Positions 1 through 8,312 of a stretch of DNA of 20,752 nt are shown here, in pieces (position 1 is the first letter of the stretch; the number at the start of each line of letters is the position of its first letter). Position numbers and translations under genes: made by a program. Under the pieces are notes generated by a model, which saw nothing but the letters and a program-made list of their open reading frames with translations, was not told where the DNA came from and did no database searches. Source of the stretch: UBA920 sp038257015 (lineage in GTDB: Bacteria; Patescibacteriota; Doudnabacteria; UBA920); contig JBBSJS010000014.1 in the NCBI GenBank assembly GCA_038257015.1, positions 1-20,752 on the forward strand, in the 5' to 3' direction.

Positions 1-1152
1 ATCAGAGATATTAAATACCAAGTTGGCAATCACAGAACAGAGCCAAAACCTATAAACACACCAGAAACAAACAACAATATACACACCCCCCAACAGCCAT
101 CAGTTGTATATAAGGAAAAAACCAACAGCATGGCTAGCGGTTTGAGCCAAAATTACACTTTTGACACTTTTATCGTTGGTCAACATAACGAACTTGCCCA
201 CGCAGCTTCAGTTGCAGTAGCAAAAAATCCTGGTAATCAATACAACCCATTATTTATTTACGGTGGTGTTGGTCTGGGTAAAACTCATTTAATGCACGCC
301 GTTGGCCATAAACTTCTTGAGTCCAACCCCCAGTTAAAAATTCTTTACGTTACTAGCGAGAAGTTTACAAATAATTATGTGAACGCTATACAGAATAAGA
401 GAATGGAAGAATTTAAAAAAGTTTACAGAAATGTTGATATGTTGTTAATCGATGATATTCAATTCATTTCTAGTAAAGAGCAAACTCAAGAAGAGTTTTT
501 CCACACCTTTAACGAACTTCGTGATAAAGGTAAACAAATTATTATCACTTCTGATCGATTGCCAAAAGATATTCCTGCAATCGAACAACGTTTAGTTTCA
601 AGGTTTGAATGGGGGATGGTGGCTGATATTCAAGCTCCAACCCTAGAAACCCGTGTTGCCATTCTAAAAACAAAGTTGAGCAAGAAAGGGGTTAACCTTT
701 CCGATGAGATTATCAACTTTATAGCAGAAAACATTGTTAGTAATATTCGTGAATTAGAAGGAGCTTTAAATCGACTATTGGTTTATCAGCAAATGGAAAA
801 CCGCTCTATTACTTTAGAGCAAGCTAAAACTATATTGGCAAATATGGTCAGTGCTAAAAAGAAAGCTGTTACTTTAAATAAAATTGCGGAAATAGTAGCT
901 AGTTTTTACAACATTTCAGTTGATGATCTTATAAAGAAGTCTCGTAGGAAAGAATATGTTGGTCCAAGACAAACAGCTATGTATATTGCCAGAAAAGAAT
1001 TAGGAACTTCTTTCCCAGTAATTGGAGATTTCTTTGGTGGTAGAGACCATACAACAGTAATGCACGGTGTAGAAAAGATTGATAAAGCCACAAATGTAGA
1101 TGAAGGAATTAAACAAGAAATAGAACAGTTACTCGAAAAGATTTATGTTTAA
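1..1152 (+). CDS. dnaA: Chromosomal replication initiator DnaA (5' end outside window)
   Basis: DnaA is the AAA+ ATPase that binds DnaA boxes at the origin, melts the DNA and loads the helicase. The frame is open from base 1, so the gene starts upstream. The ATG at 130 is internal, because the visible N-terminal part (about 43 codons, rich in Asn, Pro, Thr and Gln) reads as the end of domain I plus the flexible domain II linker. The AAA+ domain follows with GGVGLGKTH (codons 88-96, Walker A) and LLIDDIQF (Walker B). A sensor II/arginine-finger region comes next, and the C-terminal domain IV carries the DnaA-box-binding signature GGRDHTTVMHGVEKI. The stop is TAA. The origin-like spacer and dnaN follow, the usual bacterial order. 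Identification is certain; only the length of domain I is unknown. Confidence 0.98.
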   Translation: MRDIKYQVGNHRTEPKPINTPETNNNIHTPQQPSVVYKEKTNSMASGLSQNYTFDTFIVGQHNELAHAASVAVAKNPGNQYNPLFIYGGVGLGKTHLMHAVGHKLLESNPQLKILYVTSEKFTNNYVNAIQNKRMEEFKKVYRNVDMLLIDDIQFISSKEQTQEEFFHTFNELRDKGKQIIITSDRLPKDIPAIEQRLVSRFEWGMVADIQAPTLETRVAILKTKLSKKGVNLSDEIINFIAENIVSNIRELEGALNRLLVYQQMENRSITLEQAKTILANMVSAKKKAVTLNKIAEIVASFYNISVDDLIKKSRRKEYVGPRQTAMYIARKELGTSFPVIGDFFGGRDHTTVMHGVEKIDKATNVDEGIKQEIEQLLEKIYV

Positions 1153-1403
1153 CTGTTAACAAGTCCAAGGAAAACTCTTTATATCTAGTCTGATAAAGTT
1201 CGCATAAGGTTGTTGATAATAATTGTTAAATTTTTACCAAATTACTTATCAACATTTCTCAAGAAGTTATAAATTTTTTCCGAATAGTTTATACAGATAA
1301 AAATAATAACAATTACTTTTATTTACTAGACCAAAACCATTAATCCACTTATCAACTCTCCTTATAATTACTATCAAGTATTTATAAAAAGAAAATAATA
1401 ATA
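1153..1403. other. oriC: Putative oriC spacer between dnaA and dnaN, with DnaA boxes
   Basis: This 251-base, very AT-rich gap holds two exact TTATCAACA boxes in opposite orientation: 1211-1219 (minus) and 1246-1254 (plus). A near match TTATCAACT lies at 1349-1357 (plus) and a weaker TAATCCACT at 1341-1349. The AT-rich stretch between and after the boxes (about 1220-1320) could be the unwinding element. The dnaA-dnaN spacer is a common origin site in bacteria, so location and boxes together support oriC. There is no ORF and no clear terminator after dnaA. A second box cluster upstream of dnaA cannot be excluded because that region is not in the window. Confidence 0.7.
1340..1368 (+). promoter_or_regulatory. 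Predicted dnaN promoter with an embedded DnaA box
   Basis: A perfect -10 TATAAT lies at 1363-1368, with a weak -35 TTAATC at 1340-1345 and 17-base spacing. Transcription would start near 1375, about 29 bases before the dnaN ATG. The DnaA-box-like TTATCAACT (1349-1357) sits in the spacer, so DnaA bound there could repress dnaN-recF. This is inferred from motif placement. Confidence 0.5.
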
Positions 1404-2504
1404 ATGAAGATAATTTGCACACAAGAAAATCTAAAAAATGGTTTGTTGGCTGTAAGTAAAGTTTCTGGTAACAGTTCAACCCTTCCGATACTTAATAATG
1501 TTTTACTGGAGATAGAAAATGGTTTGTTAAAAATTAGCGCAACTAATTTAGAAATCGGGATAAGTACATTTGTAAGATGTAAAGTTGAAGAGCAGGGTAG
1601 TGTTTCTGTGAACGCAAAGACATTATTGGATTTAATTTTGAACCTTCCAAACGACAATATTACCTTAAAAAAAACAGATAGTTCTTTAAATATTTCCTCA
1701 GAGAAATATCAAACAAAGATTAACCATCTTCCTACAGAGGATTTCCCTTTAATTCCACAAGTGAGTGATGGTTTGGAAATACAAATTAACCCAGAACTTT
1801 TTAAAAATGCCATTGGCTCAGTAATATTTGCTGTTAGCTCTAGTGAGACCCAGCCAGAAATGTCAGGGGTTTATTTAAAAATCCATAACAATAATTTAAC
1901 TTTAACCGGTACTGATCGTTACCGTTTAGCAGAGCAGGTTGTTGATATAAATGTTTCTCTTGAAGATAAACTTGAGGTGATTGTGCCCCAAAAAACCATG
2001 AATGAAATCATGCGTTTATTATCTCTAAACAGTGAAGATATTACTTTAAAAATTAGTAATAACCAAATTGCTTTCCATACCCATGACACATATCTAGTTA
2101 GTAGGTTGATTGAGGGTGAATACCCTGATTACCGCCAAATTATCCCCGAAAACAAAGACACCAGTATCCAAGTGCAAAAAAAGGAATTTTTAAATGCTGT
2201 TAAAACCAGTGGAATATTTTCAAAGTTGGGTGGAAGTATTGAATTAATATACGATAGTTCTGCGGAAAAACTCACAATTTCGTCTGTTCAATCGTCCGTT
2301 GGGGAAAGTAAGATTTCTCTAGATTGCAAAGTTATAGGAAACTCTGGTAATCTGATGATAAATCACCGCTATGTTTTGGAGATGTTAAATAATATTCCCG
2401 ACGAAAGCTTGGTTGTTAATATAATCAACGAGAATCACCCAATTGTATTTTTACCAGAAAACCGTAGTGATTATTTATACTTAGTAATGCCATTAAAGAT
2501 TTAG
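1404..2504 (+). CDS. dnaN: DNA polymerase III sliding clamp (beta subunit)
   Basis: The beta clamp is a ring-shaped dimer that tethers DNA polymerases to the template and recruits repair enzymes. The 366-residue length and three-fold repeated architecture are normal. The N-terminus (MKIICTQENLKNGLLAVSKV) and the early SGNSSTLPILNNVLLE stretch are typical, and the C-terminus ends in the family's MPL(K/R)I-like tail that forms part of the peptide-binding pocket. The central LTGTDRYRLAE segment is the family's conserved domain II strand. No Shine-Dalgarno is visible before the ATG, only A/T-rich sequence. The gene is followed after 3 bases by recF, implying one transcript. Confidence 0.98.
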   Translation: MKIICTQENLKNGLLAVSKVSGNSSTLPILNNVLLEIENGLLKISATNLEIGISTFVRCKVEEQGSVSVNAKTLLDLILNLPNDNITLKKTDSSLNISSEKYQTKINHLPTEDFPLIPQVSDGLEIQINPELFKNAIGSVIFAVSSSETQPEMSGVYLKIHNNNLTLTGTDRYRLAEQVVDINVSLEDKLEVIVPQKTMNEIMRLLSLNSEDITLKISNNQIAFHTHDTYLVSRLIEGEYPDYRQIIPENKDTSIQVQKKEFLNAVKTSGIFSKLGGSIELIYDSSAEKLTISSVQSSVGESKISLDCKVIGNSGNLMINHRYVLEMLNNIPDESLVVNIINENHPIVFLPENRSDYLYLVMPLKI

Positions 2505-2507
2505 ACT

Positions 2508-3584
2508 ATGAAAATTACCAATATCGACATAAAGAACTTCCGTAACTACCCAGAATTAAACTTGAAAATTACCAGTGATATGGTGGTGTTTTCTGGCCCA
2601 AATGCTGTTGGGAAAACTAATTTATTAGAATCAGTTTATTTCGCATCCCTGTTTAAATCATTTCGTGACGATGCAGAATTTATTTTCTTAAAAGACACTA
2701 ACAATATTGAAATTAAAATAAGTTTAGAAAAGAACAACGAAGAACACTTATTGGAAATATTCTTAGAAAAGCGTGAACGGATTTATGCTAATTTCAAAAT
2801 AGATGGTGTTAAGAAAAAAAGAAAAGAGGCTCAAAGCTTTTTAAATGTTGTAATTTTTGAACCAACGGACGTTGATTTGTTTACTAAATCTCCCGAATCA
2901 AGACGCAAATATTTAAACATGGTGTTATCACAAAAAAGTATTGAATACATCGACAACATCACTAAGTACAAAAAAGTCTTACTACAAAAAAGTAAACTTC
3001 TGCAAGAACTAAAAACCAACAAGCAAAATATTGATACTCTAAAATCTTGGAACGAACAACTGATTGATTATGGATCAGAGATAATTTTAGAACGCAGAAA
3101 ATTTATTAACTTCTTAAACCAAAACATATCTGAAGTGTATGCTGGAATTTCAAAATTTCACCGCACCGTAGAAGTTGTGTATGAGTCGCTAGTCGGAGAA
3201 ACGTTAGAAGAAATAAAAGAAAGTTTTAGAGCAGAACTCGAACAAAAATCTCAAAAAGAATTATTTGCAGGAACGAGTTTGGTTGGTCCTCATCGTGACG
3301 ACTTTATGCTTCAAAGCGAAGGGTTGTACTTAGTATCCTTCTCTTCTCGCGGGGAGCAGCGTAGTCAAGTATTAGCTCTAAAAATATTAGAGTTAGAATA
3401 TTTAACGGCAGACGGCGATACTCCAATCTTACTGTTGGACGATGTTTTATCTGAATTAGACGATACTCGCAGAACCTTCTTACTTAAATACCTTCAAGAT
3501 AAATTTCAAACCTTTATTACCACAACCCATCCATTAGAAATGGTTGGACAACATGTTACTTTAACACCAAGTGTTGTGGAATAA
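2508..3584 (+). CDS. recF: DNA repair/replication ATPase RecF
   Basis: RecF is an SMC-like ABC ATPase that acts with RecO and RecR to load RecA at gapped DNA. The 358-residue protein has Walker A GPNAVGKTN at residues 30-38, a coiled-coil-like middle, the signature SSRGEQRS around Arg281, and Walker B ILLLDDVLSELD with the acidic pair at 311-312. The late TTTHP matches the conserved H-loop region. The ATG lies 3 bases after the dnaN stop with no Shine-Dalgarno, suggesting translational coupling within a dnaN-recF operon. A perfect palindrome follows the stop and probably terminates the transcript. Confidence 0.97.
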   Translation: MKITNIDIKNFRNYPELNLKITSDMVVFSGPNAVGKTNLLESVYFASLFKSFRDDAEFIFLKDTNNIEIKISLEKNNEEHLLEIFLEKRERIYANFKIDGVKKKRKEAQSFLNVVIFEPTDVDLFTKSPESRRKYLNMVLSQKSIEYIDNITKYKKVLLQKSKLLQELKTNKQNIDTLKSWNEQLIDYGSEIILERRKFINFLNQNISEVYAGISKFHRTVEVVYESLVGETLEEIKESFRAELEQKSQKELFAGTSLVGPHRDDFMLQSEGLYLVSFSSRGEQRSQVLALKILELEYLTADGDTPILLLDDVLSELDDTRRTFLLKYLQDKFQTFITTTHPLEMVGQHVTLTPSVVE

Positions 3585-3588
3585 CATT

Positions 3589-3610
3589 AAAAACCGCTTA
3601 AGCGGTTTTT
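3589..3610. terminator. Palindromic terminator after recF
   Basis: This is a perfect 22-base palindrome with core ACCGCTTAAGCGGT, flanked by five A on the left and five T on the right. It can act as a rho-independent terminator in either direction. It leaves only 18 bases before the manC ATG, so manC needs either read-through or a start-site promoter in that gap. Confidence 0.8.
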
Positions 3611-3628
3611 AAATCTAATCATAAAAAT

Positions 3629-4705
3629 ATGAATGCAATTATTTTTGCCGGTGGAGTAGGTTCAAGATTATGGCCAGCTAGTACCAAAGCCAAACCAAAA
3701 CAGTTTCTAAGTTTCTTTGGTCAATTAACAATGTTGGAAAAAACTCACCAAAGAATAAACAAAGGAATTAAAAATAATCAGATTTTTATTGCCACCTCTG
3801 AAAGCCATATCAAAGAAATCAAAAGTCAACTTCCTAAAATTCCAAACACTAATTTTCTCTTAGAGCCAGTTAGAAAAAACCGTGGACCAGCCTTGGGTGT
3901 AGCAATGTTGCTATTAAAACATTATTCTAAAGACCCATACTTTACCACTGTTTGGAGCGACGACCATATTAACCAAGAAGAACTTTACCATAGTAATTTA
4001 CTAGAGATTGAAAGTTATTTAAAAAAGAACCCCAAAGATATTGTTGCTGTTGGCGTTAAGCCTACTAACCCAAACACAAGCTTTAGATATGTACAAACTG
4101 GTAAGCTTGTGAATAAAGAGAGCATTCCGATATATCAAGTAGATAAGTTTATTGATAAACCAAAACTTGCTCAAGCTAACAAATTATATAGTTCAGGAAA
4201 ACACTTTTGGAATACAGGGTATTTTATTGCTTCCGTAGATACAATCTTAGGGCTTTATAAAGAACACTTCCCCGAGTGTTATAAAATATTAGAACAGATA
4301 AAACCATTTATCGGTAAAAAGAACGAGAGAGCGAAGATTAAAGAGTATTACAAGAAAATGCCATCGTTTGACTTTGAAGAACTATTCTTTAAAAAGCCCA
4401 ACCTTCTCAAGCTTGCTCCTGCAGGCTTTGATTGGCAAGATATTGGACGCTGGGATGCCGTAAAGGATATTCAGTCTAAATTACCCAACAACCTTCTAAA
4501 AGGCTTAACAGTTACGCATAACACCAAAGGCTCTCTAGTGTTTAACTATAACCCAAACCAGCTAGTATCAACACTGTGCGTAGAGAATCTAGTGATAGTC
4601 GTTACCCCTGAAGCGGTTTTAGTAGCAGATAAAAACAAAGCAGGAGAGCTGAAAAAAATAATCGAGACCTTAGAGAAAGATAGTAAACTGAAAAAGTACC
4701 TATAA
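3629..4705 (+). CDS. manC: Mannose-1-phosphate guanylyltransferase (GDP-mannose pyrophosphorylase)
   Basis: The enzyme makes GDP-mannose from mannose-1-phosphate and GTP, a donor for cell-surface glycans. The 358-residue protein opens with the nucleotidyltransferase signature FAGGVGSRLWP (residues 6-16) followed by the Lys-Pro-Lys-Gln-Phe motif at 22-26. It has a metal-site acidic pair in WSDDH near residue 115, a FIDKP motif, and FWNTGYF near residue 195, matching the ManC WNSGMF element. A left-handed beta-helix/isomerase domain is absent, so this is the short monofunctional form. It is monocistronic, with terminators on both sides. A possible -10 TCTAAT (3614-3619) lies only 9 bases before the ATG. 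Other sugar-nucleotide genes are not in the window. Confidence 0.92.
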   Translation: MNAIIFAGGVGSRLWPASTKAKPKQFLSFFGQLTMLEKTHQRINKGIKNNQIFIATSESHIKEIKSQLPKIPNTNFLLEPVRKNRGPALGVAMLLLKHYSKDPYFTTVWSDDHINQEELYHSNLLEIESYLKKNPKDIVAVGVKPTNPNTSFRYVQTGKLVNKESIPIYQVDKFIDKPKLAQANKLYSSGKHFWNTGYFIASVDTILGLYKEHFPECYKILEQIKPFIGKKNERAKIKEYYKKMPSFDFEELFFKKPNLLKLAPAGFDWQDIGRWDAVKDIQSKLPNNLLKGLTVTHNTKGSLVFNYNPNQLVSTLCVENLVIVVTPEAVLVADKNKAGELKKIIETLEKDSKLKKYL

Positions 4706-4706
4706 A

Positions 4707-4730
4707 AAATACCGCCTTCTGGCGGTATTT
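4707..4730. terminator. Bidirectional terminator between convergent genes
   Basis: A 10-bp stem (AAATACCGCC at 4707-4716 pairing with GGCGGTATTT at 4721-4730) encloses a TTCT loop. A/T tracts on both sides give a T-run for each strand. It separates manC (+) from the leftward operon ending at 4734. Confidence 0.88.
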
Positions 4731-4733
4731 AAT

Positions 4734-5273
4734 TTAGAATCGTCTAGCGTTTTTATCATTCTGGGCTTCAAATAAAGTAAGAACAACGTTGGCTACGTTA
4801 GCTGGGTCAGGCACATTTTCAAACTCAAACCTTTCTGAAGCACCAGCTGTTTGTATGTGAACAGTGCCGTAGTTTAGAAAACTTCCAAACAAACCAACTG
4901 TTTCACTTGTGACATCTTCTACAGTTTCAATATTTAACTCGGAGACAACTTGCTTTAATAATCCAAGTTGATCAATATCAACGACCCTCTCCTCACTAAC
5001 TATGTATAAATTAAGATACCAGATTGCCCAAACAACAAAAGCAGCTACAAACAAACCAGTCCAATAAACATCTCTTAGATAATAAACCAAGGAACTAATG
5101 TCGTTATTGGCTAACCCGGAACCAGCATTTAATAATAGAGGAATAATTATTAAAGGGACTATGAAAAGTATAAACACTATCATTAGACGTTTGAATAAAA
5201 TAAACCAATGTTGCCTGGCGACTATAAACAATTTCTCATCAGGTCTTTGGCTAGGGAAAAGTTTTTTGTGCAT
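4734..5273 (-). CDS. Membrane protein with bacterial PH (YdbS/YdbT-like) domain
   Basis: The start is the ATG at 5273, giving 179 residues; a longer reading from a TTG at 5315 overlaps the upstream gene and is not needed. The N-terminus (MHKKLFPSQRPDEKLFIVAR) is followed by two hydrophobic spans, about residues 20-48 and 68-95. A soluble C-terminal domain then runs from YIVSEERVVDIDQLGL to the end, matching the bacterial PH-like (bPH2) fold seen in YdbS/YdbT proteins. Its role is unknown; family members are membrane-associated. The start codon is one base after the stop (TAG) of the 70-residue protein, so translation is probably coupled. This is the last gene of the operon that begins with tsaE. 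Confidence 0.8.
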   Translation of the reverse strand: MHKKLFPSQRPDEKLFIVARQHWFILFKRLMIVFILFIVPLIIIPLLLNAGSGLANNDISSLVYYLRDVYWTGLFVAAFVVWAIWYLNLYIVSEERVVDIDQLGLLKQVVSELNIETVEDVTSETVGLFGSFLNYGTVHIQTAGASERFEFENVPDPANVANVVLTLFEAQNDKNARRF

Positions 5274-5274
5274 A

Positions 5275-5487
5275 CTAAGATAATAAATTAATAGCTTTAA
5301 ATAGGAGAATGCCAAACATTAACAATAATACAATTACAAAGGCGAGACTAACAGCTGAAGTCGTGGCTTTGCTTCGACCATTTCTTATAAGAATAAATAT
5401 TGTTAATAGTGTAACTGCAGAGAAAGCAACCGCGGAGATTAAGAATACTGCGATTCCAAATACTCCCAAGGTATTAGTTAAGTTCAT
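5275..5487 (-). CDS. Small two-span membrane protein of unknown function
   Basis: This is a 70-residue protein from an ATG, with two strongly hydrophobic segments at about residues 8-34 and 44-66. They are separated by a short basic/polar turn (IRNGRSKATT), predicting a hairpin in the membrane with the turn on the cytoplasmic side. I do not recognise the family; such small two-helix proteins are common in reduced genomes. It sits 10 bases after ruvB and ends one base before the PH-domain gene. The tight packing and intact frame support it as a real gene. No Shine-Dalgarno is visible. Confidence 0.7.
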   Translation of the reverse strand: MNLTNTLGVFGIAVFLISAVAFSAVTLLTIFILIRNGRSKATTSAVSLAFVIVLLLMFGILLFKAINLLS

Positions 5488-5497
5488 TTTTTATAGT

Positions 5498-6508
5498 TTA
5501 TTTTGGAAATAGATTAAGGTGTTCATGGGCAAGGTCAGTAGTCTGCCTTCCTTTGGGGGTGCGTATTAAAAACTTCGAGCGAATCAAGAAAGGTTCGTGA
5601 ACATCAGCAATGGTATCCTGTTCTTCACCTGTGGCAGCGGCAATTGTACTTAGCCCAACCGGGCCTCCTTTGAAGGAGTCAATAATTATTTCCAGAATTC
5701 TCCTGTCGTGTTTATCTAAGCCATAAGTATCAACACCGAGCATTTTTAAAGCTTCGTCAGCATGGCCTTTAGTTATAACCGAACTGCCTTGTACTTGAGA
5801 AAAATCTCGAACGCGCTTTAATAAACGGTTAGCAATACGAGGAGTGAATCTACCTCTTAGCGCAATGGTTGAAGATGCATCTGTTTCAATTTCAATGCCA
5901 AGAATTTTTGCTGAGCGATCGATAATTTTTTGTAAATCATCAGGCTCATAGTAGTCTAAGTGATTAATCAGACCAAAGCGGTCACGCAAAGGTGCAGACA
6001 ACATCCCAATTCTTGTGGTTGCTCCAATCAAGGTAAACTTTGGCAAATCCATTCTCACGCTTCGAGCCCCTGGGCCTTTGCCTACCATTATATCTAAAAA
6101 CCCGTCTTCTAAAGCTGGATACAAAACCTCTTCTACAACTTTGTTTAAACGGTGAATTTCGTCTATAAACAAAACATCACCCTCACTTAAATTCGTTAGT
6201 AAGGAAGCGAGATCTCCCGCCCTTTCTATTGCTGGGCCAGAAGTGGTTTTGATATTTGAACCAAGTTCCTTGGCGATAATATGAGCAAGAGTAGTTTTGC
6301 CAAGACCTGGCGGGCCATATAGTAACATGTGGTCTAAGGGCTCGTTTCTAAGTTTGGTTGCTTGAATGACAACGCTTAGGTTGGATTTAAGTTCTTGTTG
6401 CCCAATAAAATCATCTAATAATCTTGGACGTAGTGTAATTTCCAAACCAACCTCTTCTTCAGAGGGTTGTGTAGTGGTAATAATTTCTGAGTCGCTAATA
6501 TCAATCAT
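5498..6508 (-). CDS. ruvB: Holliday junction branch-migration motor RuvB
   Basis: RuvB is the hexameric AAA+ motor that, with RuvA, drives branch migration of recombination intermediates. The 336-residue protein has Walker A GPPGLGKTT (residues 65-73) and Walker B DVLFIDEIHRL (Asp116, Glu117). It also has the sensor/arginine-finger segment GATTRIGMLSAPLRDRFG (162-179, normal in RuvB) and a C-terminal winged helix ending RTPKGRQTT. Length is typical. The ATG lies 3 bases after the stop of the VanW-domain gene, with no Shine-Dalgarno, so it is probably coupled. RuvA and RuvC are not in the window. Confidence 0.98.
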   Translation of the reverse strand: MIDISDSEIITTTQPSEEEVGLEITLRPRLLDDFIGQQELKSNLSVVIQATKLRNEPLDHMLLYGPPGLGKTTLAHIIAKELGSNIKTTSGPAIERAGDLASLLTNLSEGDVLFIDEIHRLNKVVEEVLYPALEDGFLDIMVGKGPGARSVRMDLPKFTLIGATTRIGMLSAPLRDRFGLINHLDYYEPDDLQKIIDRSAKILGIEIETDASSTIALRGRFTPRIANRLLKRVRDFSQVQGSSVITKGHADEALKMLGVDTYGLDKHDRRILEIIIDSFKGGPVGLSTIAAATGEEQDTIADVHEPFLIRSKFLIRTPKGRQTTDLAHEHLNLFPK

Positions 6509-6511
6509 GGT

Positions 6512-7831
6512 TTAGATAACAACTTCTTCTTGCTCAACTGGAGTAGGGGTTTCTGTTGGCGGTGTTGGGACAGGCTCGGGTGTTGGAGCAGTAGGCGGAG
6601 TAGTTGGGCTTTGGGTGGTTGTTCCGTCTGTTGCTACAAAAGATTCTTGTCGTTTGAATTGATTTGGTGGACGGTAAGTAGAATTAAATACATCTTCTTT
6701 TTTCTCACCATTTTTTATAACTGTGCGTTTCCAAGTCGCTTTCAAAGAACCGTCGGGTTTTTTATCGTACGTGTAAGGTTGAGGTAAGATTACCTCACGA
6801 CCATCGCTTGTACCGTAAAAGTCGAATACGATATGTGTTGGGCTTTTAAAGTAAGGCCAAATTAAAATACTGTGAGCTGTGTCGTTGGTAAATTTTAAAT
6901 CAATAACACCAGGGTAGATAGTGGCGTCAGTACCATTTGGAGCGTAGTATTGCACAGCGTAAGAATGGTTGCGACGTTGTGTTACCGGTAAGCCGGCATT
7001 CATTATGCCTCGGAAAAGTGTAGAGGAAACTTGGCATAAGCCACCACCAAGTTCCGGTATGGTTTGGTTGCCTTTAATTACTAACTCAGGTAAAAAACCT
7101 GCGTAAGCTTCAACAGGACCAAGGTATTTATTAAAACTAAATTCTTCGCCAGGATTAACAATTATTCCAGACATTTTTTCGATACCAACACGAATATTGT
7201 GAAGACGGTTAGATGGGCTGCCGGCGAATTTAGATTCTCCTCGTCCGATTAGTTCTGTAATCCCAAGTTGGTTTAATTCCGACAACGGTTTTTCTGGCTG
7301 GGTTGTGCTTACAGTAACTTCAACACTAGTTCTTCCATCTTCTAATCCTTCTATAATTTGAAGAGTGCTGTTGTATCTATCGATGGATCGGCCCAATTGC
7401 GGTGGGGTGAATTTTGTGACTCTACCATCAACAATAGTCATTGCAGGATTTTGAGTTTGGGTGTTGATAGTTTTTGAAAGTTCCCCAGTCCATTCATAAA
7501 CTGATTTGGGGTTAAAGCCCACTTCTTTTTTAACAGCCTCAACATCTAAACCTAAAACACCTCTAATCAAATTATTAAGAGAGCTACCTTGGAATAAAAT
7601 ATTGCTCGGTTGAATATTAAACGAACCTGCCCAGTCAGCCAGTTGGTTTTTTGATACTGAAACACTAACTTTATTTTGGTTAATTTCAACTGTGTCGTAA
7701 CTTGGAACAGGGGTGGTTGGCAGAGCGGCGTGGGTGTAGCTAGAAAAAGCTAGCAATAATAAAACCATTACAATAAAAACGCTCGCCAGTGCTAAGCTCT
7801 TGTTAAAATTGTTAATCCTTATTTGTTCCAT
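6512..7831 (-). CDS. Exported VanW-family protein with peptidoglycan-binding-like domain and Pro/Thr tail
   Basis: This 439-residue protein has one N-terminal hydrophobic segment (about residues 14-36) that acts as a signal or anchor. A region at about 55-175 resembles the putative peptidoglycan-binding domain often paired with VanW (PF12229-like). The VanW domain at about 205-340 contains the hallmark ELGGGLCQVSSTLFRGIMNA (Cys266) and RRNHSYAVQYY. The last 40 or so residues are Pro, Thr and Glu rich, like a wall-spanning or low-complexity tail. VanW proteins are named from vancomycin clusters but their activity is not established, so resistance should not be inferred. The gene overlaps the 3' end of tsaE by 20 bases and precedes ruvB, within one operon. 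It is probably an extracytoplasmic envelope protein. Confidence 0.88.
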   Translation of the reverse strand: MEQIRINNFNKSLALASVFIVMVLLLLAFSSYTHAALPTTPVPSYDTVEINQNKVSVSVSKNQLADWAGSFNIQPSNILFQGSSLNNLIRGVLGLDVEAVKKEVGFNPKSVYEWTGELSKTINTQTQNPAMTIVDGRVTKFTPPQLGRSIDRYNSTLQIIEGLEDGRTSVEVTVSTTQPEKPLSELNQLGITELIGRGESKFAGSPSNRLHNIRVGIEKMSGIIVNPGEEFSFNKYLGPVEAYAGFLPELVIKGNQTIPELGGGLCQVSSTLFRGIMNAGLPVTQRRNHSYAVQYYAPNGTDATIYPGVIDLKFTNDTAHSILIWPYFKSPTHIVFDFYGTSDGREVILPQPYTYDKKPDGSLKATWKRTVIKNGEKKEDVFNSTYRPPNQFKRQESFVATDGTTTQSPTTPPTAPTPEPVPTPPTETPTPVEQEEVVI

Positions 7832-8234
7832 CGTTGTCTTTAAAAATAATTAGCGTTGTGTTAGCAGGTAAGTTTTTTTGAAACTTATCAGCCCATTCGA
7901 TTATTGTTACTGTTTGTGGGTGCTCCCAAATTTGGGTTACTCCTAAAGCAGTTACTTCTTGAAAAGATTGAGTGCGATATAAATCTAAGTGGTAAAAGTA
8001 TAGTGGTAGTTTGTGGAGTTGTTTGTTCAAAAACTGATACTGCTGCATCAGCGTGAAAGTTGGACTGGTCACGTGCTGTTTAACACCAAGTTTTTTAGCC
8101 AAACTTTGAGTGAAAGTAGTTTTACCACTTCCCAGGTTTCCGACTAGCCCAAAAACCTCACCACCGCGAATTTTCTTTGAGATTTGCTCAGTAAGTTTTT
8201 CAACTTTTGTGATATCGGTTTGCAGGGTTTTCAT
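7812..8234 (-). CDS. tsaE: tRNA t6A threonylcarbamoylation ATPase TsaE
   Basis: TsaE is the small ATPase that cycles the TsaB-TsaD complex in making N6-threonylcarbamoyl-adenosine at position 37 of ANN-decoding tRNAs. I place the start at ATG 8234 (140 residues), which fits the family's length. Longer readings from ATG 8303 or GTG 8348 would begin inside or upstream of the predicted promoter. Motifs are Walker A GNLGSGKTTF near residue 31, TSPTFTL, YHLDLYR and IIEWADK, all diagnostic. It is the first gene of a leftward operon and overlaps the VanW-domain gene by 20 bases. TsaB is encoded at 20131-20532, but TsaD and TsaC are not in the window. Confidence 0.95.
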   Translation of the reverse strand: MKTLQTDITKVEKLTEQISKKIRGGEVFGLVGNLGSGKTTFTQSLAKKLGVKQHVTSPTFTLMQQYQFLNKQLHKLPLYFYHLDLYRTQSFQEVTALGVTQIWEHPQTVTIIEWADKFQKNLPANTTLIIFKDNDGTNKD

Positions 8235-8283
8235 AAAATTTTTCTTGCTGCCCAGCTCTGCAGACTCTGTATTTACTATATAT

Positions 8284-8312
8284 ATTGTAGCTTTATTGAC
8301 CATATTAGTAAA
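8284..8312 (-). promoter_or_regulatory. Predicted promoter for the tsaE operon
   Basis: Read on the minus strand, -35 TTTACT (8312-8307) and -10 TACAAT (8289-8284) are separated by 17 bases. A transcript start near 8277 would give a leader of about 43 bases before ATG 8234. It overlaps the opposite promoter of the DHH-like gene. Confidence 0.6.

Noticed and set aside
5274..5315. Upstream TTG start for the PH-domain protein
   Set aside because: It would overlap the 70-residue gene by about 40 bases; the ATG at 5273 directly after that gene's stop fits better.
6512..7831. Vancomycin resistance gene
   Set aside because: VanW domain proteins are common in bacteria without resistance, and no VanH, VanA, VanX or sensor-regulator genes are nearby.
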